Made by a program: the position numbers and the translations under genes. Shown here piece after piece: positions 1 to 6,029 of a stretch of DNA of 12,277 nucleotides. The first letter of the stretch is position 1; the number at the start of each line of letters is the position of its first letter. The notes beneath the pieces are model-generated. The model was not told the origin of the DNA, ran no database searches, and saw only the letters and a program-made list of their open reading frames with translations. The stretch spans positions 1 through 12,277 of the forward strand of contig DAHXMQ010000254.1 of assembly GCA_027371625.1 (NCBI GenBank), written 5' to 3'. This stretch comes from Candidatus Methanoperedentaceae archaeon. Lineage in GTDB: Archaea > Halobacteriota > Methanosarcinia > Methanosarcinales > Methanoperedenaceae.

Positions 1-1135
1 TCATCATAATAGCCATTATCCCCGGCTTTGCATCCTGCCTGGGTGCCGATGGAAGGGTAAACATCGGCGTATCGGAAGAACCGAAAAACTCCTTCTCCCA
101 CCGCTCGGTTATCTCCTTGAATATCCTCTTATAGGCAATGCAATGCGGATCTACGCCTTTTATTTCGCCATCGGTAGGTGCTATGGCATTATATGGGCAT
201 CCGCCACGGCAGAACTTGATGTTCTTGCAATCGGCGCAATTCTTGTCCACATATTCCTTGAAACGGAACATGAGCTTCCATGCCTCGGATTGCGCCAGGT
301 CTTCTATACTCGGATGGTCACGGACATTGCCCATGACATATTTCGGCATCCCCACGAAACGATAGCAGGAGTAGATGCTCCCCTCCGGTCCGATTGCAAA
401 CGTATCTCCCATGCAATCGACAAATGTACAAACCGTACCGCGGCTTGTGAACACGCATTTGCACAGGTGGTCGATATTCATAAGTTCAATCCTGCCAATG
501 TTCTCAAGGTATTTATCCAGAAGATAGACCAGCAACTCCCCGTACTCTTCAGGAGCGAGCGCCCATTTTCCGGGATTATCGGAACGCAGCGAGGGAAGCG
601 CGGGATGGAACTTGAGGGTCAAACCGTTCTTGAGGAAGAAGTTGAAGATATCTTCCTTGAACTTAACGGAATAGGATGTAAAGGTGCAGATGAAGCTCAC
701 TCTGAGACCTGCAGCCTTTGCGATCTCATAGCCGCGCATGGTCTTCTTGAAGTATCCTTTTCCCCTCTGAAGGTCTGTAAGCTCCTCGGGACCGTCAAGA
801 CTTGAACCGATGGGAATATTATACTTTGCAAGGATTTGTGCTAATTCCGGGGTCATTCTCCAGAGGTTGGTCTGAAGGGCAAGCGCAGGTTTCAGGTGGC
901 TTAAGCCCTCGGTCAGTAATGGCAGCGCCTGCTTGTAAAAATCCGCGCCTGCAAGCAGCGGCTCGCCGCCGTGGAATGTGAAGGTAACAGGGTCGTTCCT
1001 GAAATTCGAAAGCCACGTGACAACGTCTTTTATGGTCTCTATGCTCATTTTTGGCGAGCCTTCCTCCGAACTCCAGCAATAGCTGCATTTGGAAGGACAT
1101 CCAAGGGTAGGAATCAGCATCACGTGAAAAGGCAT
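1..1135 (-). CDS. Radical SAM/SPASM peptide-modifying enzyme (anaerobic sulfatase maturase-like), 3' end cut by window edge
   Basis: The minus-strand frame is open from ATG at 1135 to the left edge: 378 residues without a stop. It begins MPFHVMLIPTLGC and carries the radical SAM signature CxxxCxxC at C13, C17 and C20, which binds the [4Fe-4S] cluster that cleaves S-adenosylmethionine. The SAM-contact motif GGEP is at 56-59. A Cys-rich SPASM region follows (C225, C227, C236, C241, C257, C300, C303, C309, C313, C332), expected to bind auxiliary clusters and typical of enzymes that modify peptide side chains. The sequence resembles the methanogen family related to anaerobic sulfatase maturases (I recall it as the Mhun_1560 family); that assignment is from memory. 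ATG 1135 is the only usual start codon before the in-frame stop at 1160-1162. No sulfatase or intact substrate peptide is in the window. The end of the tail is not seen. Confidence 0.92.
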   Translation of the reverse strand, partial: MPFHVMLIPTLGCPSKCSYCWSSEEGSPKMSIETIKDVVTWLSNFRNDPVTFTFHGGEPLLAGADFYKQALPLLTEGLSHLKPALALQTNLWRMTPELAQILAKYNIPIGSSLDGPEELTDLQRGKGYFKKTMRGYEIAKAAGLRVSFICTFTSYSVKFKEDIFNFFLKNGLTLKFHPALPSLRSDNPGKWALAPEEYGELLVYLLDKYLENIGRIELMNIDHLCKCVFTSRGTVCTFVDCMGDTFAIGPEGSIYSCYRFVGMPKYVMGNVRDHPSIEDLAQSEAWKLMFRFKEYVDKNCADCKNIKFCRGGCPYNAIAPTDGEIKGVDPHCIAYKRIFKEITERWEKEFFGSSDTPMFTLPSAPRQDAKPGIMAIMM

Positions 1136-1196
1136 ATCATTCTTTGAGATTTCTTCAAACTATTAATAGTTATCCTGCTGCCAGCCATTCTCGAAA

Positions 1197-1250
1197 TTAT
1201 TTTTTCTTGCCGCATTTTGGACATACATAGGGATATGCGTTTATAGTTTC
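1197..1250 (-). other. Start-less short frame ending in a zinc-ribbon-like CPKCG motif, possible gene relic
   Basis: Upstream of the radical SAM gene and on the same strand, a 17-codon frame between two stops reads ETINAYPYVCPKCGKKK. The CPxCG knuckle with a Lys tail is typical of small zinc-ribbon proteins. There is no ATG, GTG or TTG in the frame, so as it stands it is not a gene. It could be the tail of a decayed small Cys protein or chance. Its place directly before a SPASM enzyme is why it is recorded. Confidence 0.25.
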
Positions 1251-1270
1251 CTATGCGTCAAGTAATAATG

Positions 1271-1290
1271 CCAATCCTTAAATAAGAATA
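1271..1290 (+). promoter_or_regulatory. BRE/TATA-like box in the divergent radical SAM / ferritin-like intergenic region
   Basis: The sequence ccaatccttaaataagaat lies 25-40 bp before the ferritin-like start codon. TTAAATAA (1278-1285) is a fair archaeal TATA box, which would place transcription start near 1305-1310 with a very short leader. Read on the minus strand the same bases give TTATTTAA, so the box could also serve the radical SAM gene, with a leader of about 120 nt. No transcript evidence is available. Confidence 0.35.
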
Positions 1291-1314
1291 GAACCAACAA
1301 TTGATTGATCAAAT

Positions 1315-1725
1315 ATGGCGAGCGAGTTGTTGGATTTGTTAAATAAAGCGATTGCAAGAGAGCTTGGGGTCAGCATACAGTACATGTGGCATCATGTGAT
1401 GGCATTGGGAATGGAAAGTCCTGAAGTAAAGGATGTTTTCAAGGATATAGCCATAGTAGAGATGAAGCATGCGGAGGATATTGCAGAGCGTCTTTTTTAT
1501 CTCGGCGGGACTCCAACCACCAAACCCACGCCTATTGCGGTCGGCGGTTCTCTGAAAGAGATGATCGAGGCAGACCTGAAGACAGAGGACGAGGCGGTTG
1601 AGATGTACAGGGTAATAATAGACAAAGCCTGCGAAGAAGAGGACACAACCACACGATTGCTGTTTGAGGAGATTCTAACTGCTGAGGAAGAACATAGGCA
1701 TACGTTCACGATTCTGCTGAAATAG
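1315..1725 (+). CDS. Bacterioferritin-like diiron protein (short ferritin-like domain)
   Basis: A 136-residue four-helix ferritin-like protein. Aligned by eye with bacterioferritin, all six diiron ligands are present: E16 (ARELG), E49 and H52 (EMKH), E91, E124 and H127 (EEEH). Such a centre oxidises Fe(II) with O2 or peroxide, so the expected role is iron storage or peroxide detoxification in the cytoplasm. M50 occupies the position of the haem-ligating methionine (Met52 of the E. coli protein), so haem binding between subunits is possible. The protein is about 20 residues shorter than classical bacterioferritin and lacks the fifth (E) helix that lines the fourfold channels. It may therefore form a smaller assembly than a 24-mer cage. 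It stands alone on the plus strand, divergent from the SPASM enzyme. A rubrerythrin- or Dps-like role cannot be excluded. Confidence 0.88.
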   Translation: MASELLDLLNKAIARELGVSIQYMWHHVMALGMESPEVKDVFKDIAIVEMKHAEDIAERLFYLGGTPTTKPTPIAVGGSLKEMIEADLKTEDEAVEMYRVIIDKACEEEDTTTRLLFEEILTAEEEHRHTFTILLK

Positions 1726-1899
1726 TATCCGCTATTTGCAACCCCTTTATTTCACCTGGAAAATTTAAATCATGTTAATTATGATAATCATGAAAACATT
1801 TGTTCGTCGCTACACGATTTAATTCTTTGTTCAAGTCGGTGATGCTGAATTTTAAACTTTCTGCCCTACTCAAATAACGATTTTATTAACCCACCTCTG

Positions 1900-1920
1900 T
1901 TTCCTGTGGAAATATATAAA
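1900..1920 (+). promoter_or_regulatory. larE promoter: TATA box with adjoining inverted repeat
   Basis: AATATATAAA at 1911-1920 is a strong archaeal TATA box, predicting transcription start near 1943-1946, about 30 nt before the larE start. Directly overlapping its upstream edge is TTTCC-TGT-GGAAA (1900-1912), a perfect 5-3-5 inverted repeat that covers the BRE position and could be an operator. The rest of the 1726-1974 gap holds a second TATA-like AATTTAAAT near 1762-1770 but no convincing ORF. Confidence 0.5.
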
Positions 1921-1974
1921 GCCGTAGCTTTCTCACAGAAATCCTTACATCTTCCCAGATAGTTGAATATCCAC

Positions 1975-2781
1975 ATGCCCGTTGATCATAAAATTAAGCA
2001 AATCGTAAATGCCCTGGCAGAGAGGGGCAGTGTTCTCGTAGCCTTCTCTGGCGGTGTGGACAGCTCAGTGCTTGCTGCTCTTGCATACAGGGCTTTAAAG
2101 AATAATGCAATTGCTGTTACCGCAGACTCTCAGACGCTTGCTCCCGGCGAGCTTGAATGCGCAAAAGAGGTTGCGGAGGAGATAGGGATCCAGCATATCG
2201 TTATTTCCTACGATGAGCTTGGCGAGCCTGAATTTGCGAAAAACCCTGTCGAACGATGCTATTACTGCAAGAAGGGTTTGCTGCGCGAGCTAAAAAAACT
2301 TGCAGCTATCCATGGAATGAATACCATTATCGAGGGAACTAATGTTTCGGATTTGAAAGCGCACAGACCGGGTCACAGGGCTGTGGTGGAAGAGGGGGTT
2401 TATAACCCATTTGTTGAGTTCAATGTCAGCAAGGAAGAAATCTGTGAGATAGCGCATGAGCTTGGTCTTTCTGTTGCTGATAAGCCTTCGATGGCATGCC
2501 TTTCTTCGCGTTTTCCATACGGGCAGAGGATAACCACCGATGGATTAAGGCGTGTGGGTGCTGCCGAGGATTTTCTTAGGAAAGCAGGATTTAAGGTCGT
2601 GCGCGTGCGCGACCATACAGGTTTGGCTCGCATCGAGATTATGCCTGATGAGATGACACGATTTCTGGCAATGCGCAAGGCTGTTGTTTCTGAATTCAAA
2701 AGGCTTGGATTTTCCTATGTTACCCTCGATATCGTGGGTTTCAGGAGCGGGAGCATGGATGAGATATTAGCTCATGCGTGA
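1975..2781 (+). CDS. larE: LarE-type ATP-dependent sulfur transferase (PP-loop, three-cysteine form)
   Basis: LarE adenylates pyridinium dicarboxylate mononucleotide and replaces its carboxylate oxygen with sulfur, in synthesis of the nickel-pincer cofactor of lactate racemase and related enzymes. Seen from ATG 1975 (268 aa): PP-loop SGGVDSS at 25-31, CYYC at 95-98, EGTNVSDLKAHRPG around 120-134, and ACLSSRFPYG with C175. The first class of LarE has one sacrificial cysteine at the C175 position. The extra CxxC here matches LarE proteins that hold a [4Fe-4S] cluster on three cysteines and can act catalytically, as described for methanogen and Thermotoga enzymes. A TTG at 1963 would add four residues; ATG 1975 is preferred because of codon strength. 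No clear Shine-Dalgarno sequence precedes either start. larB and larC are not in the window. The gene's end overlaps nifB convergently. Confidence 0.9.
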   Translation: MPVDHKIKQIVNALAERGSVLVAFSGGVDSSVLAALAYRALKNNAIAVTADSQTLAPGELECAKEVAEEIGIQHIVISYDELGEPEFAKNPVERCYYCKKGLLRELKKLAAIHGMNTIIEGTNVSDLKAHRPGHRAVVEEGVYNPFVEFNVSKEEICEIAHELGLSVADKPSMACLSSRFPYGQRITTDGLRRVGAAEDFLRKAGFKVVRVRDHTGLARIEIMPDEMTRFLAMRKAVVSEFKRLGFSYVTLDIVGFRSGSMDEILAHA

Positions 2782-3662
2782 TAATATTCACCTGCTGCGC
2801 GCTGCTGCACAGGGGAGCCGCACGGCTCGAAACCTGGTATTCCTATCGCATCGGCACGACACTGTCTGCACAGCCTGAACTGCGGCAGGAATTCCTCAGC
2901 GAGCGTTCTTGCTATAGTTAATTCATCGCATTCCGGGGCTCTTGCATTTTCGAACCTGTGTAATGGTATTAACGGGATTATGTTCATCAGCACAGCGCCG
3001 CTTTCTGCCGCCCTCTTTGCAACTTCCTTTATTTGCTCAAAATTGATCTCAGGAATTAACACGGTGTTCACCTTGACGTTAAGTCCTGCCTCGCTTGCCT
3101 TCTTCACACCGAGGAACTGGTTCTCTATGAGCAGCTTCGCCCCTTCAGCGCCTTTGTATGTCCTGTCGTGATAGCGCACAAAAGAATAGATTTTCGCACC
3201 GACCTCAGGGTCAACCGCGTTTATGGTCACTGTGACGCTTGTAACTCCGACCTCGATGAGCTTATCCACCTTTTCAGTAAGCAGAAGACCGTTGGATGCA
3301 ACGCATTTTATAAGCTCAGGATATTTTTCATGGACTAACTTAAGGGTCTCGAAGGTCTCTTCGTTCGCCAGCGATTCCCCTGGACCTGCGATTCCCACCA
3401 CGCGCAGGTTTGGCATCTCCTTTATATATTTATCCACCCTCACAAGCGCCTCCTGCGGGTTCAGGATCGCACCTGCAACGCCGGGTCTATGCTCGCACTT
3501 ATCCAGTTTCCTTATGCAGTAGTTGCACTGGATATTACAACGTGGAGCCACGGGTAGGTGAATCCTCGCTGTCGTGAAATGTGCTTTTTCATTGTAACAG
3601 GGGTGCACACTTGTCAGGTGCGCGAATTTTGACCCTATGTTTCCCCAGCGTTCCTGTTTCAT
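2772..3662 (-). CDS. nifB: NifB, radical SAM FeMo-cofactor core (NifB-co) synthase, standalone archaeal form
   Basis: NifB fuses two [4Fe-4S] clusters with a carbide taken from SAM and an extra sulfur to make NifB-co, the [8Fe-9S-C] precursor of nitrogenase cofactors. The 296-residue protein has the family landmarks in order: HPC (H20, C22), CNIQCNYC with C42, C46 and C49 for the SAM cluster, C56, IAGPGESLAN at 91-100, KCVASNG (C120), TINAVDPEVG, and CRQCRADA (C265, C268). These cysteines supply the K1, K2 and SAM cluster sites known for archaeal NifB. There is no NifX/NafY-like C-terminal domain, as usual in methanogens. The start is well supported by AGAGGT at 3667-3672, five bases before ATG 3662. 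Nitrogenase structural genes are absent here, so diazotrophy is not shown by this window. Its stop lies inside the end of larE. Confidence 0.93.
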   Translation of the reverse strand: MKQERWGNIGSKFAHLTSVHPCYNEKAHFTTARIHLPVAPRCNIQCNYCIRKLDKCEHRPGVAGAILNPQEALVRVDKYIKEMPNLRVVGIAGPGESLANEETFETLKLVHEKYPELIKCVASNGLLLTEKVDKLIEVGVTSVTVTINAVDPEVGAKIYSFVRYHDRTYKGAEGAKLLIENQFLGVKKASEAGLNVKVNTVLIPEINFEQIKEVAKRAAESGAVLMNIIPLIPLHRFENARAPECDELTIARTLAEEFLPQFRLCRQCRADAIGIPGFEPCGSPVQQRAAGEYYHA

Positions 3663-3690
3663 GGTAACCTCTTTTTGTTCGTGATTATAC

Positions 3691-3745
3691 GAATTAATAT
3701 ATGGGTTTTATACTATTTAGGGATTGCCGTTAACTTTAATTACAT
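3691..3745. promoter_or_regulatory. Divergent promoter region between nifB and fprA
   Basis: This AT-rich stretch holds TATA-like boxes on both strands. On the minus strand, ATATATTAA (about 3703-3694) would start nifB transcription just before its Shine-Dalgarno sequence. On the plus strand, TTTTATACTATTT (3707-3719) or TAACTTTAATTA (3730-3741) could serve fprA. Which box is used cannot be decided from sequence alone. Confidence 0.4.
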
Positions 3746-3777
3746 AGGGATAAATAACTATTGTTATGGGAGAAAAA

Positions 3778-4962
3778 ATGACAACAGAATTAACAGGTGG
3801 AGTCTATTGGGTTGGGGCTGTGGATTGGAACCTCCGCGACTTTCACGGCTATATTACCCCGAAGGGAGGTACATACAACGCATACCTCATTGTGGATGAG
3901 AAAATTGCGCTTGTGGACACGGTGAAGAATGCTTTTGCAGGGGAGATGCTGGGACGGATAAAAGAAATCATAGACCCATCGAAGATAGATTATGTGGTCT
4001 CAAACCATGTCGAGATAGACCATTCTGGTTCCCTTCCAGAGATAATGAAATTAACGCCTGGTGCACAGGTAATCTCAACTGAAAAAGGAAAGGAAGGGCT
4101 GTTGAGATATTACCAGAAAAACTGGAATTTCAGGACTGTGAAAACAGGCGACGAACTGAAGCTCGGGAAAAGGACGCTTTTCTTTATCACAGTGCCGATG
4201 CTTCACTGGCCCGACAGCATGGCCACCTATATAAAGGAAGATAGAATCCTGCTTTCAAATGATATGTTCGGGCAGCATATCGCCTCTTCGTTCAGGTTTG
4301 ATGATGAGGCGCTGGAATCCGATTGCGATGTGGTGATGGAAGAGACTGCACGGTATTATGCAAATATCCTCATGCAGTTCGGCGTGCTTATCCTGAAAAA
4401 ATTGGAAGAATTCCAAAAGCTTGGAATCGAGCCGGCAATGATTGCGCCATCCCATGGCGTGATATGGAAGAATCCTGAGAAAATAATCGGTGCTTATCGC
4501 AAATGGGCAAACGGCTTCTCGAAGGAGAAGGCGGTTATCATCTACGATACCATGTGGAACAGCACCGAAATGATGGCTGGGGAAATCCTGAAAGGAATCT
4601 CGAATTCCGGCGTTGAGGTGTCGCTTTTTCATCTGCGCAGGAACGAGTGGAGCGAAATAGTAAAGGAAGTGCTCGAAGCAAGGGCGGTTCTCATAGGTAC
4701 GCCCACGCTGCATAACGATATGTTCCCTCAGGTGAGCGGGTTCCTGACTTATCTTATGGGTTTTAAGCCCATGAACAAGTTCTGGGCTACCTTCGGCTCT
4801 TACGGCTGGGCGGGAGGAGGCGTGAAGGGAGTGAATGAACGGTTGAAGGCTTCTGGATATGAGATATCCGATTCGCTTGAAGTCAGGTTCAGACCTGATG
4901 AGCAGGATATGGAGAAATGTCGTGCGCTGGGGGAGAGAACAGCGGCTCTGGTTAAGGGTTAA
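3778..4962 (+). CDS. fprA: A-type flavodiiron protein, likely F420H2 oxidase
   Basis: Two-domain flavodiiron protein that reduces O2 to water (or NO to N2O); in methanogens the electron donor is F420H2. Counting from ATG 3778 (394 aa), the N-terminal metallo-beta-lactamase-like domain has the diiron ligands H77-x-E79-x-D81-H82 (HVEIDH), H143 (HWPDSM), D162 (SNDMFG) and H226 (APSHG). The flavodoxin domain starts near 250 with the FMN phosphate loop YDTMWNSTE, followed by GTPTLHND and GSYGWAGGG, typical of this family. There is no rubredoxin or flavin-reductase extension. Start choice: GGGAG at 3768-3772 lies five bases before ATG 3778; the ATG at 3766 overlaps that ribosome-binding site and has none itself. 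Cytoplasmic oxygen protection fits the neighbouring oxygen-labile Fe-S enzymes and ferritin-like protein. The donor (F420H2 or rubredoxin) is inferred from the family. Confidence 0.94.
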   Translation: MTTELTGGVYWVGAVDWNLRDFHGYITPKGGTYNAYLIVDEKIALVDTVKNAFAGEMLGRIKEIIDPSKIDYVVSNHVEIDHSGSLPEIMKLTPGAQVISTEKGKEGLLRYYQKNWNFRTVKTGDELKLGKRTLFFITVPMLHWPDSMATYIKEDRILLSNDMFGQHIASSFRFDDEALESDCDVVMEETARYYANILMQFGVLILKKLEEFQKLGIEPAMIAPSHGVIWKNPEKIIGAYRKWANGFSKEKAVIIYDTMWNSTEMMAGEILKGISNSGVEVSLFHLRRNEWSEIVKEVLEARAVLIGTPTLHNDMFPQVSGFLTYLMGFKPMNKFWATFGSYGWAGGGVKGVNERLKASGYEISDSLEVRFRPDEQDMEKCRALGERTAALVKG

Positions 4963-4994
4963 AATTGCGTTGCTCTCGTCCCGTCTTGGAGACA

Positions 4995-5012
4995 GCACCG
5001 AAACTAATAATA
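4995..5012 (+). promoter_or_regulatory. BRE/TATA-like element before the small Cys-rich ORF, left copy of a 13-bp inverted repeat
   Basis: GCACCGAAACTAATAATA combines an archaeal BRE-like CCGAAA with a TATA-like stretch. It lies about 26-43 bp before ATG 5038, which would give a nearly leaderless transcript. Its first 13 bases recur exactly, inverted, at 5227-5239. Confidence 0.4.
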
Positions 5013-5037
5013 CCATCCTCCATTATATTCAATTTCC

Positions 5038-5184
5038 ATGCCATGTGAAAACTGCAACTTCCGCACAGGAGAGGAATGCACAGCAGCGAACCTTGAGCCC
5101 TGCGACTTCAAGGGAGAAAACTTCAAGGAATGCCTGCGCTATCGCCTGTATTTCGTAAGACCGCAGGCGATACAGTTCCGATAA
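5038..5184 (+). CDS. Small Cys-rich protein with short pentapeptide-like run, unknown function
   Basis: A 48-codon ORF starting MPCENCNFRTGEEC, 75 bp downstream of fprA on the same strand. Five cysteines at 3, 6, 14, 22 and 32 give C-x2-C-x7-C-x7-C-x9-C, suggesting a metal site (zinc or Fe-S). Residues 17-31 (ANLEPCDFKGENFKE) read as three pentapeptide-repeat-like units, A-N-L / C-D-F / E-N-F; too few for a full right-handed beta helix. The tail is basic and aromatic. There is no signal peptide or membrane segment. No Shine-Dalgarno sequence precedes ATG 5038, but a BRE/TATA-like element at 4995-5012 is placed for leaderless expression. I do not recognise the family. It is short enough to be spurious; cysteine content and promoter placement argue that it is real. 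Confidence 0.5.
   Translation: MPCENCNFRTGEECTAANLEPCDFKGENFKECLRYRLYFVRPQAIQFR
5140..5172 (+). repeat. 9-bp inverted repeat (hairpin) near the 3' end of the small Cys-rich ORF
   Basis: TATCGCCTG at 5140-5148 is repeated inverted as CAGGCGATA at 5164-5172, with a 15-base loop. It lies within the last codons of the small ORF and is not followed by a T run, so it is not a typical terminator. It could stabilise the 3' end of the message or be chance. Confidence 0.45.
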
Positions 5185-5220
5185 ATCATCGAGCCTAAAA
5201 AATAGCAACCAGAGACCTTT

Positions 5221-5239
5221 CTATATTTAGTTTCGGTGC
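5221..5239 (-). promoter_or_regulatory. BRE/TATA-like element on the minus strand, right copy of the 13-bp inverted repeat
   Basis: On the minus strand this reads GCACCGAAACTAAATATAG, a good BRE plus TATA arrangement. The first 13 bases are identical to 4995-5007. Transcription from it would begin near 5195-5200 and run leftward, antisense to the small Cys-rich ORF and the end of fprA. The only frame it offers is 16 codons from ATG 5189. Confidence 0.4.
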
Positions 5240-5282
5240 CTCAGTACTCATAGGGCTCATCATATTTCAGAGAATTTTATCA

Positions 5283-5942
5283 TCATCGGCACTTTTCTAT
5301 CTCTTTTGCTATTCTTTCAGCCTCTTTTCCGGGATTTGGTGAGCCGTAAATCGTTCGCCCGACTATAACATAATCCGCGCCAGCCTTTATTGCATCGGCT
5401 ACACTTCCTCCCTGCGCGCCAACGCCGGGTGAGATTATCGTCAAATCCCCAACAACGCCTCGTATCTTTTTTATTCTTTCAGGGCGCGTGGCAGGCGCAA
5501 CAACTCCATGTGCTTTGCATTCAACTGCCAGAGCAGCAAGCTCAAGCGCTTTTGGCGTCATGAACTCAACTGCGCCCGGATGGCTCATTTCAGTTACAAC
5601 ATATATCTCGCCATTGTATTCTTTCGCAGTTCTGACACACTCAAGAAGGCTGTCGCTTCCCGTAAAACCATGCACTATAACCGCACCCACGCCTGCCTCA
5701 AAAGCCTGTGTACATATCATCTTTGAGGTATTGGGAATGTCGGCGACCTTGAAATCCGCAATCACAGGCGCAAATTTTGAGATCCTGCTGATTATCTCCA
5801 GTCCTGCACCCAGAACAAGCGGGTAGCCTATCTTGATGGCATCCACGTGCTCTGCCACCTCGCTTGATATAGATAATGCCTTATTTTCATCCGTAACATC
5901 GAGAGCAAGGATAAGGCGTGTGTTCTTTCGTATCATCTGCAT
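5283..5942 (-). CDS. pyrF: Orotidine-5'-phosphate decarboxylase
   Basis: Catalyses the last step of UMP synthesis, decarboxylating OMP. The TIM-barrel signature is clear: LALDV near the start (substrate-binding Asp), KIGYPLVL, the catalytic [10 protein letters not shown] with the Lys-x-x-Asp pair, [17 protein letters not shown], the phosphate-gripping [10 protein letters not shown], and SPGVGAQGG and [11 protein letters not shown] at the end. The length of 219 aa is normal for the archaeal, dimeric enzyme. The frame extends to an ATG at 5972, but AGGAG (5948-5952) lies inside that extension and is spaced five bases before ATG 5942. 5942 is therefore preferred; 5945 and 5936 are also possible. 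It is monocistronic in this window and divergent from nadA. No other pyr genes are nearby. Confidence 0.95.
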   Translation of the reverse strand: MQMIRKNTRLILALDVTDENKALSISSEVAEHVDAIKIGYPLVLGAGLEIISRISKFAPVIADFKVADIPNTSKMICTQAFEAGVGAVIVHGFTGSDSLLECVRTAKEYNGEIYVVTEMSHPGAVEFMTPKALELAALAVECKAHGVVAPATRPERIKKIRGVVGDLTIISPGVGAQGGSVADAIKAGADYVIVGRTIYGSPNPGKEAERIAKEIEKCR

Positions 5943-5969
5943 CATTACTCCTAAAAGATTCTCAATCCC

Positions 5970-5980
5970 CATTAATATTG
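5970..5980. promoter_or_regulatory. Shared TATA-like box between pyrF and nadA
   Basis: ATTAATATT (5971-5979) is close to self-complementary, so it can be read as a TATA box in either direction. Rightward it would start nadA transcription near 6000, which places GTG 5982 outside the message and favours ATG 6030 as the nadA start. Leftward it would start pyrF close to its Shine-Dalgarno sequence. Confidence 0.35.
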
Positions 5981-6029
5981 CGTGAAGTTAGAAAACAATT
6001 TAAGCAATCGGATAGTGTTTGAGCCTCCA

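Noticed and set aside
143..805. 220-codon plus-strand ORF near the left edge
   Set aside because: It is antisense to the radical SAM/SPASM gene, whose frame has clear CxxxCxxC and SPASM cysteines; the plus-strand translation has no recognisable domain.
819..1100. 93-codon minus-strand ORF
   Set aside because: It is an out-of-frame reading within the radical SAM gene on the same strand.
1781..1822. 13-codon ORF after the ferritin-like gene, with a TATA-like box before it
   Set aside because: Too short, no Shine-Dalgarno sequence, and the predicted transcription start falls after its ATG.
4255..5016. 253-codon minus-strand ORF inside fprA
   Set aside because: Mirror frame of a strongly conserved flavodiiron gene; no domain in the translation.
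5142..5189. 16-codon minus-strand ORF with an NCIACG motif after the antisense promoter-like element
   Set aside because: Very short, and its sequence is forced by the hairpin opposite the small Cys-rich ORF; not enough to call a gene.
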